Below, in pieces: positions 49,820-58,952 of a stretch of 64,000 nt of DNA. Numbering within the stretch: the first letter of the stretch is position 1; each line of letters opens with the position of its first letter. A program made the position numbers and the translations under genes. Source of the DNA: Hysterangium stoloniferum (lineage: Eukaryota; Basidiomycota; Agaricomycetes; Hysterangiales; Hysterangiaceae); contig WHVD01000005.1 of the NCBI GenBank assembly GCA_015178975.1, positions 1,302,001-1,366,000 of the forward strand, read 5' to 3'. Under the pieces are notes generated by a model. It was not told where the DNA came from. It did no database searches and saw nothing but the letters and a program-made list of their open reading frames with translations.

Positions 49820-49990
49820 TCAATGAAACTCTGCTACCAGTTCCGGTGCATGGACATCCTTGGCATCCACCCACTTGTTTTCCTCATAGCCATAACCTCT
49901 CCATTTGATAAGATACTGGAACTTCCTGTAGTGCATCCTGCTATCTAGGACCTCCTCCACCTCATATTCCTCTTGATTACCTACAAGATT
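49820..49990 (-). pseudogene. Chromodomain of the chromovirus, out of frame with pol
   Basis: The minus-strand frame reads NQEEYEVEEVLDSRMHYRK, then QYLIKWRGYGYEENKWVDA and a terminal segment ending VAEFH with a stop at 49820-49822. This is a chromodomain with its typical aromatic residues (Y, W, W). It directly follows the end of the pol frame but is displaced by one base at a run of ten G (49991-50000). Confidence 0.8.
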
Positions 49991-52900
49991 GGGGGGGGGG
50001 TTGGTAGGGTTTAGGACAGCCTAGAAACGGGTCCACTGGAGTGAGCATGAGTTTAACAACAGGAAAAACTGGGTGTAAATGCTTGAGCTTTTGAGGTAAA
50101 TGCAGTCGATATGCATGTGTGCCCACTGCCCTTTCTACCATGAAGGGGCCCAAATGTTGGTGTGCCAATTTGGCTGATGGTCGGGTAGTAGCTAGATTAC
50201 TTGCATCCAAAAACACCTTATCTCCTGGATGATAGACTGGAGTGGGTTCTCGTCGTCGGTTATAGTATCTCGCCATGTCCTCTTTTGATTTCTGCAAGGC
50301 AGCTCTAGCTTCCTGCAGAGCATCTGCCATATGCTCTTTAAGTTCATTTACAGATTCCAATCTAGATGGCACCTGGTGTGGTTCAAAACCCATGCACGGA
50401 TGATGACCAGTGTCAACCATGAATGGTGTGTGTTGTGTGGAAGAATGGATGTGGTTATTGTATTGGAACTCTGCCAAGGGGAGTAATTCATCCCAGTCAT
50501 CCTGTCGCTCATTTGTGAACACCCGTATGTACTGCTCTAGTTCCATGTTGAGATGTTCTGTCTGTCCATCTGTCTGAGGATGATAGGCAGTAGAGGAGGC
50601 TATCTTGATGCCGATCAAGCGGTAAAGTTCCTTGGTGAATTCTGCCACAAACTGTGAGCCCCGGTCCGAAACCACCTTCATCGGCAAACCATGTAATTTC
50701 CAGACATACTGTAGGAAAAGACGTGCTGCACCTGCTGCTGACAATGTGGTCATGGTAGGGATGAAGTGTGCCCGTTTCGAGAGTGAGTCAACCACATTCA
50801 TAATCGCATCAAAACCATGGGCCTCTGGCAGTTCTGTAATGAAGTCCACACTGATCACTTCCCAGCGTTGACTGGGGATTGGCAATGGATGCAGCTGGCC
50901 CATAGGTTTATGCCGGATGGTCTTGGTTCGCAAGCACACATCACAAGTCTTGGCATAGAGTCCTACATGTCTGGACATTTGGGGCCACCAATAATTCCTG
51001 GAAATGAGCTCTAAAGTCTTCCACCTGCCTGGATGGCCTGTCACCTTGGTATCGTGATGTTGGGCCATAATGCGGTGGCGGAGGTCCAAGTGGTTTGGAA
51101 CATATACCTTACCACAAAACAGGAGTAGGCCCTCTGATTCTGACCACTCTGAGGACTGTATAGACCTGCTTTTAGTCTTGCGCATCTCCTGAACGGCATT
51201 CGCCACTGCATCTTCTGGGGTGGACTCCTTTAAGCCTTTCTGGACATCCTTCAGGATGTCCCATTCTTCACCATAAACCTCTACCCCTTCCAATGCTCGA
51301 ATAGCAAACAATTCTGGTCGGAGGAGTACCCTATCCTTGTTGTCTTCTGCACCAGAACCATGGTCAGCACATCTGGATAGAGCATCTGATTTTCCCATAG
51401 AGGCTCCCGGGCGATGATGCATCTCAAAGTCAAACCGTGCCAAGTACAGTGACCATCTGGCTTGCCTCCGGTTCAACTTCTTAGATGTGCGAAAGTATTC
51501 CAGGTTCTTATGGTCTGTCCAGATTTTGAACTTATGCTCAGCACCTTCTACAAAGTGACACCACTCTTCCAGTGCCTGGATAATAGCCAGCATCTCCTTA
51601 TTATGAATGTCATAATTGCGTTCCACCTCATTGAGGCTTTTGGAGTAGAATGCAATGGGATGCCACTTGCCGTCCTCCTGTGACTGCTGAGACAGTACTG
51701 CCCCTGTGGCAAAGTCTGAACTGTCAGCCTCAATACGGTATGGAAGGTCATCTTTCGCAAAGGCAAGAACTGGTGCTGAAGTCACCAGATGCTTGAGATT
51801 GTGGAAGGCACTCACTTCCTCTTTGTCCCACTTCCAAGGCTGATCCTTTTTGGTGAGATCAAACAAGGGACGTGCATGGTGAGAGAAGTCCTTGATGAAG
51901 TGTCGGTAGAAGTTGGCAAACCCTAGGAAGGACTGTACTTCCTTACGGCTACCTGGAGCTGGCCATTCCGCTACACCAGCCACTTTGATCGGATCCATCT
52001 CCACCTGACCCTCTGAAATGATGAGTCCCAAATACTCAATCTTGGTCTTCTCAAATTCACACTTCTCTGGCCTGAGGTAGAGTTTATGCTGGCGTAGCCA
52101 TTGCATGACTAGCTGTGACACACGGTAGTGCTCTTGCAGTGTTTTGGTGAATATCAAGATATCATCCAGATAAATGACCACTACACCCTCCATGATGAGG
52201 TCATGGAAAATGTCATTCATCATTGTCTGGAAGGTGGAGGGGCTGTTGGTAAGTCTGAAAAACATAACAAGGGGTTCAAACAATCCCCGGTTGGTGCGAA
52301 AGGCTGCTTTCCATTCATCCCCTTTTTTGATCCTTACATTGTTGTAGCCCCATCGTACATCTAATTTGGTGAAATAGTGAGCTCCACGTAGCTGATTGAT
52401 GAGGTCAGAGATCAAAGGAAGGGGGTATCGGTTTTTGATAGTGACAGCATTGAGAACACAATAGTCCTGTACTAAACGAAGGGACCCATCCTTTTTCTTA
52501 ATAAAGAAAACTGGGGAAGCCATGGGTGACTTTGAGGGTCGGATACGGCCTGTGGATAGGTTCTCTTGAAGGAAGGCATCAAGCTCTGCCTGTTCATTTG
52601 GAGCTAGAGGGTACACCTTGCAAGACGAAGGTTTGGCATCTGGTACCAGTTCAATGGCATGGTCCCAGGATTTCTGGTCAGGGAGCCTATCAAAAGAGGC
52701 CTTGGAAAAGATGTCCACATATTCATGCAGATATACAGGAATTTGATCTTGTACTGATCCCTTACCCAAAGTCGTTGGTTGGGAATTACGACAAAATGCC
52801 TCTGCAAGATGCTGGGAGGTGGTGGTACTTGCACGAATAAACTCTTCTTCTGGGGGAAGTGAGGCCACCCAAATGCGGTCGCCATCTTCCCGAAGATCAG

Positions 52901-54062
52901 TATCTTCTTCGGTATCTTCTTCTACCTCTCCCTCCATTATTGAATCATCTTCTATAGGAGTGGTGGGCATCGGTAATGGCCCAGTACGACAAGACTGAAG
53001 CTTTGCAGCTGCCCGATGCTCTTCCTTTAACTCTTGTTGGCAAGTCCGGCATTGGGATGGGCATCGACTCATGGTGACCTTGCCTGTTGACCAATCCACC
53101 TCTGGGTTATGCTGTTGCAGCCAGGTAAATCCAAGAAGCATCTTGTGGCGACCCAAACTTGTGACTGCAAAGACCGCACGCTCATAATGATCTTTATAAT
53201 GCAGGATGAGGTCAACTACTTCCATGATAGCACCTGCCTCATTGTGAGTGCCATCAACATTGAGGACTGGAATTGGACGAGTGAGGGAACGAGTGGTGAG
53301 GCGCTTCTTTTTAACAAAGTCCCTGTCAATGAATAGTCCTGTAGTGCCACAATCTAAAAGAGCACTCAGGGCATGGATCTCCGCAGTGTCTGTTGCCTGA
53401 ATCTGAATTGACAAGGACAAAAAATTGGTTGAGGGGGTTGAACATATGATGTAGGTGGATGGCAACCTCCGCTCCCACTTTGGGAGATGGGTGTATGGTT
53501 TTGGGAGATTAGATGTGACTATTGGTTTCACAGTTTCAGCATGAATAGAAGGAGTGTATTGGGGCTCTATCTTATCTATTGTTACACTGCGAAGTTGGTC
53601 ATGAATAAGCAACGAAGGCACATCCTTCACTCGTTGCTGGGGGGAAAACCCTGTTCCACCAACTGTCCCAGTGGGGGTGACTCCTTGTCCATATTGGAAA
53701 TCTGGCCTGCATCCTCTAATGCCAATATATCTTGAGTGAATGCCAACAGGTCGTCTGGGTCTTCTGCTAGGAAACGGAGGATTTCTCTTATCTCTGGACA
53801 ATCGCGTGCCCAATGACCCACCTGTCCACACTTCTGACAGGTATTGAGAGGGATGCGCTGCTGTGCATGACACGCCCGGTCCACTTCCATAGGTACGGTT
53901 CCGATTGCAGACCCCCGCTGCATCGACGGAGCCTGGAAGGGAAGTCCGGGGGGTGGCCCTGGTGGCGGTGCGTAGTTGACGCGAACAGGTGTTGGGGTCG
54001 GATGTGAATGCGACCCGGTTGTCAACGAAACGACTGGCATTCTCGAGGTTAAGTTGCGACAC
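49977..54062 (-). CDS. Retrotransposon Pol polyprotein (protease, RT, RNase H, integrase)
   Basis: Long open frame of 1361 codons; the first part overlaps gag in another frame, so translation probably starts by a -1 shift near 53.7 kb. Domains in order: protease with LLDCGTTGLFID and MLLGFTWLQQHNP; reverse transcriptase with ASPVFFIKKKDGSLRLVQDY, the YLDD box and LGFANFYRHFIKDFS; RNase H with IEADSSDFATGAVLSQQ and IWTDHKNLEYF; integrase with an HHCC finger (HHDTKVTGHPGRW...CDVCLRTK) and the DDE residues in VDFITELP, SDRGSQF and the Glu after TDGQTEHLNM. The RT shows MFFRLTNSPSTF where Gly is usual in place of Arg. The frame stops at 49977 just before the chromodomain because of the homopolymer. 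Confidence 0.9.
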   Translation of the reverse strand: MSQLNLENASRFVDNRVAFTSDPNTCSRQLRTATRATPRTSLPGSVDAAGVCNRNRTYGSGPGVSCTAAHPSQYLSEVWTGGSLGTRLSRDKRNPPFPSRRPRRPVGIHSRYIGIRGCRPDFQYGQGVTPTGTVGGTGFSPQQRVKDVPSLLIHDQLRSVTIDKIEPQYTPSIHAETVKPIVTSNLPKPYTHLPKWERRLPSTYIICSTPSTNFLSLSIQIQATDTAEIHALSALLDCGTTGLFIDRDFVKKKRLTTRSLTRPIPVLNVDGTHNEAGAIMEVVDLILHYKDHYERAVFAVTSLGRHKMLLGFTWLQQHNPEVDWSTGKVTMSRCPSQCRTCQQELKEEHRAAAKLQSCRTGPLPMPTTPIEDDSIMEGEVEEDTEEDTDLREDGDRIWVASLPPEEEFIRASTTTSQHLAEAFCRNSQPTTLGKGSVQDQIPVYLHEYVDIFSKASFDRLPDQKSWDHAIELVPDAKPSSCKVYPLAPNEQAELDAFLQENLSTGRIRPSKSPMASPVFFIKKKDGSLRLVQDYCVLNAVTIKNRYPLPLISDLINQLRGAHYFTKLDVRWGYNNVRIKKGDEWKAAFRTNRGLFEPLVMFFRLTNSPSTFQTMMNDIFHDLIMEGVVVIYLDDILIFTKTLQEHYRVSQLVMQWLRQHKLYLRPEKCEFEKTKIEYLGLIISEGQVEMDPIKVAGVAEWPAPGSRKEVQSFLGFANFYRHFIKDFSHHARPLFDLTKKDQPWKWDKEEVSAFHNLKHLVTSAPVLAFAKDDLPYRIEADSSDFATGAVLSQQSQEDGKWHPIAFYSKSLNEVERNYDIHNKEMLAIIQALEEWCHFVEGAEHKFKIWTDHKNLEYFRTSKKLNRRQARWSLYLARFDFEMHHRPGASMGKSDALSRCADHGSGAEDNKDRVLLRPELFAIRALEGVEVYGEEWDILKDVQKGLKESTPEDAVANAVQEMRKTKSRSIQSSEWSESEGLLLFCGKVYVPNHLDLRHRIMAQHHDTKVTGHPGRWKTLELISRNYWWPQMSRHVGLYAKTCDVCLRTKTIRHKPMGQLHPLPIPSQRWEVISVDFITELPEAHGFDAIMNVVDSLSKRAHFIPTMTTLSAAGAARLFLQYVWKLHGLPMKVVSDRGSQFVAEFTKELYRLIGIKIASSTAYHPQTDGQTEHLNMELEQYIRVFTNERQDDWDELLPLAEFQYNNHIHSSTQHTPFMVDTGHHPCMGFEPHQVPSRLESVNELKEHMADALQEARAALQKSKEDMARYYNRRREPTPVYHPGDKVFLDASNLATTRPSAKLAHQHLGPFMVERAVGTHAYRLHLPQKLKHLHPVFPVVKLMLTPVDPFLGCPKPYQPPPQSCR

Positions 54063-54640
54063 TGGAGCGACTGTTGGAATGCGTCGCTGGCCGTCTGGGC
54101 TTGCGCTGCAATGTGCGCGGTCTCAAACCATCCGTCGAGGTCGCTATTGCCTGGGCGACCGACCGTCATGGTCGCGACCTGTCGTTCGACGCCGCAGTTT
54201 AGACCTGCCCTGAACGCCATGACCGCGGGTGCGCCAGTGTACTCTGCCTTGTGGGCCATTTCGTGGAAATCATCGATGTAAAGGTCAATATGCCGGGTGC
54301 CTTGAAAATACGCCGTAGAGTTGAGTCGACTGGCAGCAGCCTCTTGTTCGAATTGCGGGTAGAACTCCGCTTCAAATTGAGTCTGAAAATCACCCCAGTC
54401 TGCGAACATAATACCTTTAGCATGGTGCCTCAGGATCACCTCGCTTGCCCAAGTTGCGGCTCGGCCGGTTTTCATAAAAGTCAGGACCCAAAGAATACGT
54501 GTGTCGTCGTCCGGGAAATCTTTAGGGCACAACATCATATAGGTGTAGCACGAATGTAGAAAATTGCGGCCACCATCTCTATTGCCATCGAAGTCACTCA
54601 GTTTCGAGCCTTTCGGATGACGCGTCGTTCGGACTGACAT
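53627..54640 (-). CDS. Retrotransposon Gag protein
   Basis: 337 residues from ATG 54640. A gag-type capsid region (DFDGNRDGGRNFLHSCYTY; WVLTFMKTGRAATWASEVI; FYPQFEQEAAASRLNS) is followed by a Pro-rich linker and a CCHC zinc knuckle, CQKCGQVGHWARDC. It overlaps the pol frame in the -1 register. An upstream segment (about 54650-54850) in another frame contains PPELEQCLQGMEQNTQDSV, which looks like a gag N-terminus, so a further indel in gag is likely. Confidence 0.85.
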   Translation of the reverse strand: MSVRTTRHPKGSKLSDFDGNRDGGRNFLHSCYTYMMLCPKDFPDDDTRILWVLTFMKTGRAATWASEVILRHHAKGIMFADWGDFQTQFEAEFYPQFEQEAAASRLNSTAYFQGTRHIDLYIDDFHEMAHKAEYTGAPAVMAFRAGLNCGVERQVATMTVGRPGNSDLDGWFETAHIAAQAQTASDAFQQSLQCRNLTSRMPVVSLTTGSHSHPTPTPVRVNYAPPPGPPPGLPFQAPSMQRGSAIGTVPMEVDRACHAQQRIPLNTCQKCGQVGHWARDCPEIREILRFLAEDPDDLLAFTQDILALEDAGQISNMDKESPPLGQLVEQGFPPSNE

Positions 54641-54941
54641 TGTGAGAGGTGGGGTGGATGCGGTGACTGGGTTTACAGGATGAGTAGAGGTGTGGTTGAC
54701 GAAGAGGGGAGTGTGGAATTCGCGAGATTGCTAACGGTGAGTTGGGGTTGCGTAATGAGGTCTGTAAGAGCTTTGACACTATCCTGAGTGTTCTGTTCCA
54801 TCCCTTGCAGGCATTGCTCGAGCTCTGGAGGCAGAGACATCCCAAAATACGAGGTGGGGTGATGAGAATATGAGGAGGGGTTGCGAGTTTACTATGTCTA
54901 TTACTCGTAGTAGCAATCACAGCCGGTCCTAGAAGACTGCG

Positions 54942-54951
54942 AGACTTTTCT
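54942..54951 (-). promoter_or_regulatory. Candidate self-priming primer-binding site
   Basis: On the element's sense strand the sequence AGAAAAGTCT lies 2 nt after the 5' LTR. It is perfectly complementary to a 10-nt word in the sense strand of the left LTR (49484-49493). Tf1/sushi elements prime reverse transcription by folding the transcript 5' end onto such a site. The right LTR copy of the word has one mismatch. Confidence 0.4.
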
Positions 54952-54953
54952 AC

Positions 54954-55282
54954 TGTAAGGGCAACCCTAATAGTGGGTATCACACTAGTAGAGGAAATCC
55001 AAAGATATATAAATAACTAAATACAAACAACTATCTACTCACCTAGTAGAGGAAATCCAAAGAGAAACGTCTAAGGAAACTCTACTAGGTGTGGCACGTC
55101 AGCTATACAGTACGCAGCATATTTTCCCACGCCATAAGCACCCTCATACATCAGTTCAATATACCCTATAAAGAATAAGGTGCCCTGTAATGGGAAGGCA
55201 ATAAAATGGAATAGACAATAGAGCATAATCTGGGGGGTACTAATCTGTGGAATATAAAGTGTGAATGACTTGTCCCCTTACA
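54954..55282 (-). repeat. 5' LTR of the chromovirus
   Basis: 329 bp, plus-strand TGTAAGGGCAACCC...CCCCTTACA, about 98% identical to the copy at 49373-49702. On the sense strand it carries TATA-like words (CTTTATAG, TATATT) suitable for a promoter. Confidence 0.93.
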
Positions 55283-55961
55283 GGGGCTGATGATAGAGAT
55301 CATACTAGTTGGGAGATCCAACTCTATAAATGTAGTGGAGCTTGGCTTCAACTTGTGTGTTGCACTCTCATACAAACTGTTAGGGTGCTCTGGTATTTCA
55401 AACAGAGCAGACAGTATAATAGGAACAGAGATCAACACTTGGTTCAATCAACTGGAGGGCTGAAATACTAAGAGTTGTGAGGTATGTACATAAGGGGTCA
55501 TGGCTTGCTGAAGACACCTTTGAGAGTATTAGATAGGAATAATAGGACTTGAGAACTAAAAGGGGGTAATCTAAGTCAATTTTCAAACTGAAGAAACTGT
55601 AGCATACTGTACATGAAAGTTTATACTACAGGGAGATGGATGATCAGAGGGCTGATCAGAGAAGTGAGAGTGATGATGGGTCAAAAGGAAGTAGGGGATG
55701 CAAGCAAGACTAAATACAATATAGCAAAGTATACTAAAAAGGTGTGAGGTGGCAAATGGGATATATACACGGAATGGTGACAGGGGGGAGAATGGAACAG
55801 AGACAGGATGGAAAGCTAAGGTACCACAATACAACAAAAACAAGTGTTGGGGGCACTGCAGGCAGTGCTACCATGAACAGGGGTAACCAATAGTGGGACA
55901 ACAGAGGGTTACAAGACTAAAAACAGCTCACAGGGGTCTGAAAACGATGGGGATCCTAACA

Positions 55962-56090
55962 GGATGCAAATAACCCACCTGCTTATGATCTGTTGATTGT
56001 TGGGTATTGGGTTATCATATAGTTCAGATATCTGATAATCAATCTCCTTCTCTTTAGCTTGGCCAGGGAGCAGAGGCTCTGCAACCAATC
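55962..56090 (+). pseudogene. Displaced end of the gag/protease relic
   Basis: 129 bp between the right end of the split solo LTR and the next family A LTR. It continues the relic interrupted at 49293; the words TTATGATCTGTTGATTGTTGG resemble the codons for the Y-x-LLIDW segment after the Ty3 protease. No RT sequence follows. Confidence 0.5.
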
Positions 56091-56381
56091 TTGTTAAGAT
56101 CCCATTGTTTCAGACCCCTGTGACCTGTTTTAGACTCAAAACCCCTCATCATCTCACTGTCAGAACCCCCATTCACAGTATCACCACTTGTGGCACCCCT
56201 GACACTTGTTTCATTATAGTGTTACCCTTTTAGTTTCCATTTCATTCCCTCCCCCATCACCATCTCTGTTTACATGTCTCACTTGCCACCTCAGACCCCT
56301 TTAATAATGTTTAGTATATTACATTTAGTCTCCCCACCTCATCTTCTCATGTTCTGTTTCACCCTTTGCTTCCTTGATTGG
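56091..56381 (+). repeat. 3' LTR of the gag-only relic, truncated, family A
   Basis: Starts TGTTAAGATCCCATTGTTTCAGACCCCTG, matching the sense start of family A, and runs about 290 bp. It then breaks at the start of the family B LTR (56382). It has the same orientation as the LTR ending at 47397, so the two can be the pair of one old element. Confidence 0.65.
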
Positions 56382-57140
56382 TGTTAAGAACAGAAAACTG
56401 ACTGAAGTCAGTAAACTGACAGGGACTGAATGGAAGGACTTGGCTTCAGCTTATGTGCTATGCCCTTGCAAGTTACTGTCAGGTATCCTTAAATTTTGGG
56501 TGGGTGGAAAACTAGTCCTGTCGATAATCCTCTCAGTAAGTCACCAATTGGAGGCTGAAGGATAAGTTGAGGGTTGGATCAAAGGGTTGGAAACTGAGGG
56601 TGTGTGAGCGCAAGCAGAGGTGGAGAGCAGGATATTTTAAAGCAAAACTATGAGAGCTGTTTAGGAATGTTCTGAGTCGATATTCTGATTGCCTTGTAGC
56701 TACATTACAGTTGGACTTAAATACTAATTATCAGCATCTCAAAATACTAACTAAGGTAAGAGCAGGAATGTCCAATTAGTGACAAATAAACTTGACTAGG
56801 AACCAGAAGGTTACGATAAGACCAGAAGCTGTGATTATCTGAGAGCGGAATTACAAGAAAAGGAAATAGTCCAAGAGCTACAAGTATATACGAGCATATG
56901 TGAAACATAGAGTAGAATGGATCAACATAATAAAAGGGAACATATCAGAGCATAACCAGATGGCAAGAGTATAACTTGACAGGGGTGTAAACAGGGTTTG
57001 ATCGCCATGAAGATATACGTCAGTGTCAGTTTACCAATGGTTGCTGATACAATGACTTGGCCAGTAACTTGAAATGCAGGCAGACAATAATATCATCGGG
57101 GACTGTTGGGTTGTGACACGGTTGCAACACAGTTGTAACA
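56382..57140 (+). repeat. LTR, family B
   Basis: 759 bp, TGTTAAGAACAGAAAACTGAC...CAACACAGTTGTAACA. It is the same family as the solo LTR at 61119-61842, which is in the opposite direction. Flanking 5-mers (ATTGG and GTATC) do not match, so it may be one LTR of a longer element or have lost its partner. Confidence 0.75.
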
Positions 57141-57311
57141 GTATCCCTCCATTTGGCCAAAATCCCAAGGAGGCCAAAATCTAGATCTTGTACATAAAAT
57201 TTGTCAGTTACAGGTAGTGTGTCAAGACATCATGTGACCTGGTAAAAATTTACATATAAAAATTTGAGGGGTGCTGGCACTTGAGATTTTAACTCTTTTC
57301 CTTCAACCTCA

Positions 57312-58290
57312 ATGACCATGGGTTCAGGATCAAAATCTTTCCCATCCAGGCCTACCGTCACCCCCCTATCAGATCTGAGCGGACCCCCAAACACACAAGA
57401 GTGTCGACAACTTCTTGAAGAGAAGAAGAAAGTGCACGAGGAGGAGGAATGTAGGGAGAGGGAAGAGCTGAAGGTGATAGAGGTGGAGGAGAAAAGGTTG
57501 GCAGAGGAGGAGGCTGCTCACAAGCATTGGGAAGCCAAGCTTGCGAAGAAGAAGCAGAGGGAGGCCAATCAGATGTGAGAGGAGGAGGCAAAAAAGAAGC
57601 AGGAGAGTAAAGTAAGTCATAAAATCCTTGTCCTTGTAACCTCACTAACATCCTTTTGCAGCATAAGGCAGTGACACCATTAGATTCCAATGATGAAGAG
57701 GATGGGGAGGATGAGGAGGAAGTGCCGGGGCCTTCAAGCCCTAAGGTATGTTTGGGCTCCTATTATTTATTTTTTTACAATTCTAATTTTTCAGTTAAAG
57801 AAACTAAAACAGGTCCCCAAGGTAAGGCCCAAAAACAACCCAAAGTGCAATTAATGCACTAATCAAGGTCGGACTTGCCATTCACAGGCCAATGGTCAGG
57901 GCCACACATGCCAAGAGTGTGCCAATCAAAAACTTGGCTGCATCTTCCAGATACTGACAGGAATGGGCTATATCAAGAGTGGCAGGCAGATGTGATGGAG
58001 GAGCAAAACTGACTCTTACACATATTTTGCTCAGAAACAAGTTTTGACATGAGCAACTGCAACAACAAGCACTGTTCACTGAACAATTGTGACTATTGGG
58101 CTTGGGGCTGGAGAAACAAACCAGCGTCATAGAGTATCTCAGAGAACAACTCAAACAGTATTTAGAGGTGTCGAGTTCTGATAAAACTAGGCCAGGGGTT
58201 GAGAGAACAGAGAAGGTCGGTGAGGTGTCGGTGGCCATTGGTGTAGGGGAAATCTTGGAAGCCGGGGAAGAAGGGGAGGTTGTAGAGTAG
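57312..58290 (+). pseudogene. Decayed spliced gene: Lys/Glu coiled coil plus Cys-rich motif
   Basis: Starts at ATG 57312 with a highly charged helix (ECREREELKVIEVEEKRLAEE...KLAKKKQREANQ). Two intron-like gaps with good borders follow (GTAAGTC...TTTTGCAG, about 57611-57660; GTATGTTTGG...TTTTTCAG, about 57746-57794). An acidic exon between them reads DSNDEEDGEDEEEVPGPSSP. Further on, CTNQGRTCHSQ and CQECANQKLGC form a C-x6-C...C-x2-C-x6-C pattern that I associate with a multi-copy mushroom family; a stop precedes it. The last frame is acidic (EILEAGEEGEVVE). Stops and frame changes make it a pseudogene next to the family B LTR. Confidence 0.5.
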
Positions 58291-58365
58291 ATTTTTAGAT
58301 AGTTGAATATAATGGTTTTAAAACAAACAAAACAAAAACAAAGAACATAAGTGTGAGGAGTATGC

Positions 58366-58929
58366 TTTTACCACAGTATTCATTGTGGTAAAACACTCCT
58401 TTTATTTTATTTATATTTTACATATTCTATTCATAATTTTCTATCTTTCATATTCTTCAAATATTGCATATTTCATTAGTTCGAAGCATTGTGTATACTT
58501 GTGGGTGCACTCAGCACCAATTAGAACTCAGACACTTTTACCCAGCAGACACCACCTCGTAAACGACCCAGACGTCGAATAGCGAGAGGTGTCAAGGGTA
58601 ACGTCTCAACTACCTTTAAAGGTAGTATTCTCTTGCATACTAACGTACTTTGGACTCGAACCGCGAAGGTCGAGTTCCAATCTAAGGTCTTCACGCTAGT
58701 CGACATTATAGTCGACTCGCGCTATTATTTCTTTACTCTAGATATTCAGCTTCGCATTGATTATCTATTTTACATCTAGCTACGAGTTGTACCGTGAAGG
58801 TCAACTCTTTCATTCTTTCATTCTAGCCGTCAAGAGCAACTGTACAGTTGCTCTTGTGACGCGTAGCGTGTCTTCTTACTAGTACTGCTTGTCTAGTAAT
58901 CTACGGTATTGTACTGTACGGTCAATACC
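58366..58929. repeat. Cluster of palindromes and hairpin-forming inverted repeats
   Basis: Within 565 bp: TTTTACCACA/TGTGGTAAAA (58366-58393, 8-nt loop); perfect 18-bp palindrome ACTACCTTTAAAGGTAGT (58609-58626); GTCGAC-6 nt-GTCGAC (58699-58716); a perfect 24-bp palindrome of arm AAGAGCAACTGT (58832-58855); GGTATTG/CAATACC (58905-58929). It lies just downstream (minus sense) of a decayed chromodomain, so it may be an LTR of that element. I find no partner copy in the window. Confidence 0.6.
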
Positions 58930-58952
58930 TGCTAATAGTAGTTGAATAAACA

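Larger units (their letters stand above)
49373..55282 (-). mobile_element. Ty3/gypsy chromovirus (Tf1/sushi-like), near full length
   Basis: 5.9-kb LTR retrotransposon on the minus strand with two 329-330 bp LTRs, gag and pol frames and a chromodomain. LTR ends are TGTAAGGG...CCCTTACA. A polypurine-like tract (minus strand AGATGGGGGGGTGA) borders the LTR at 49703-49716. Flanking 5-mers are GAGGC (49368-49372) and GGGGC (55283-55287), a target duplication with one mismatch. The two LTRs differ at about seven positions, so insertion is recent compared with the other repeats, yet the element carries at least one frameshift. Confidence 0.92.
49294..55961 (-). mobile_element. Solo LTR, family A, split by the nested chromovirus
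   Basis: Left part 49294-49372 and right part 55283-55961 together form one family A LTR (TGTTAAGATCTAAGC...GGGGATCCTAACA). Both outer borders carry GGATG (49289-49293 and 55962-55966), a perfect 5-bp target duplication. The target was the gag relic described around it. The interruption is the complete chromovirus at 49373-55282. Confidence 0.85.

Noticed and set aside
56377..57145. Target duplication around the family B LTR at 56382-57140
   Set aside because: The flanking 5-mers ATTGG and GTATC do not match, so I do not call it a solo LTR insertion.
57358..57690. Minus-strand Pro/Leu/Ser-rich frames
   Set aside because: They mirror the Lys/Glu-rich plus-strand helix and are artefacts of its codon bias.
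58645..58675. Possible tRNA T-arm (minus strand GGTTCGAGTCC)
   Set aside because: The flanking bases do not form a five-pair T-stem, and no acceptor, D or anticodon arms fit around it.
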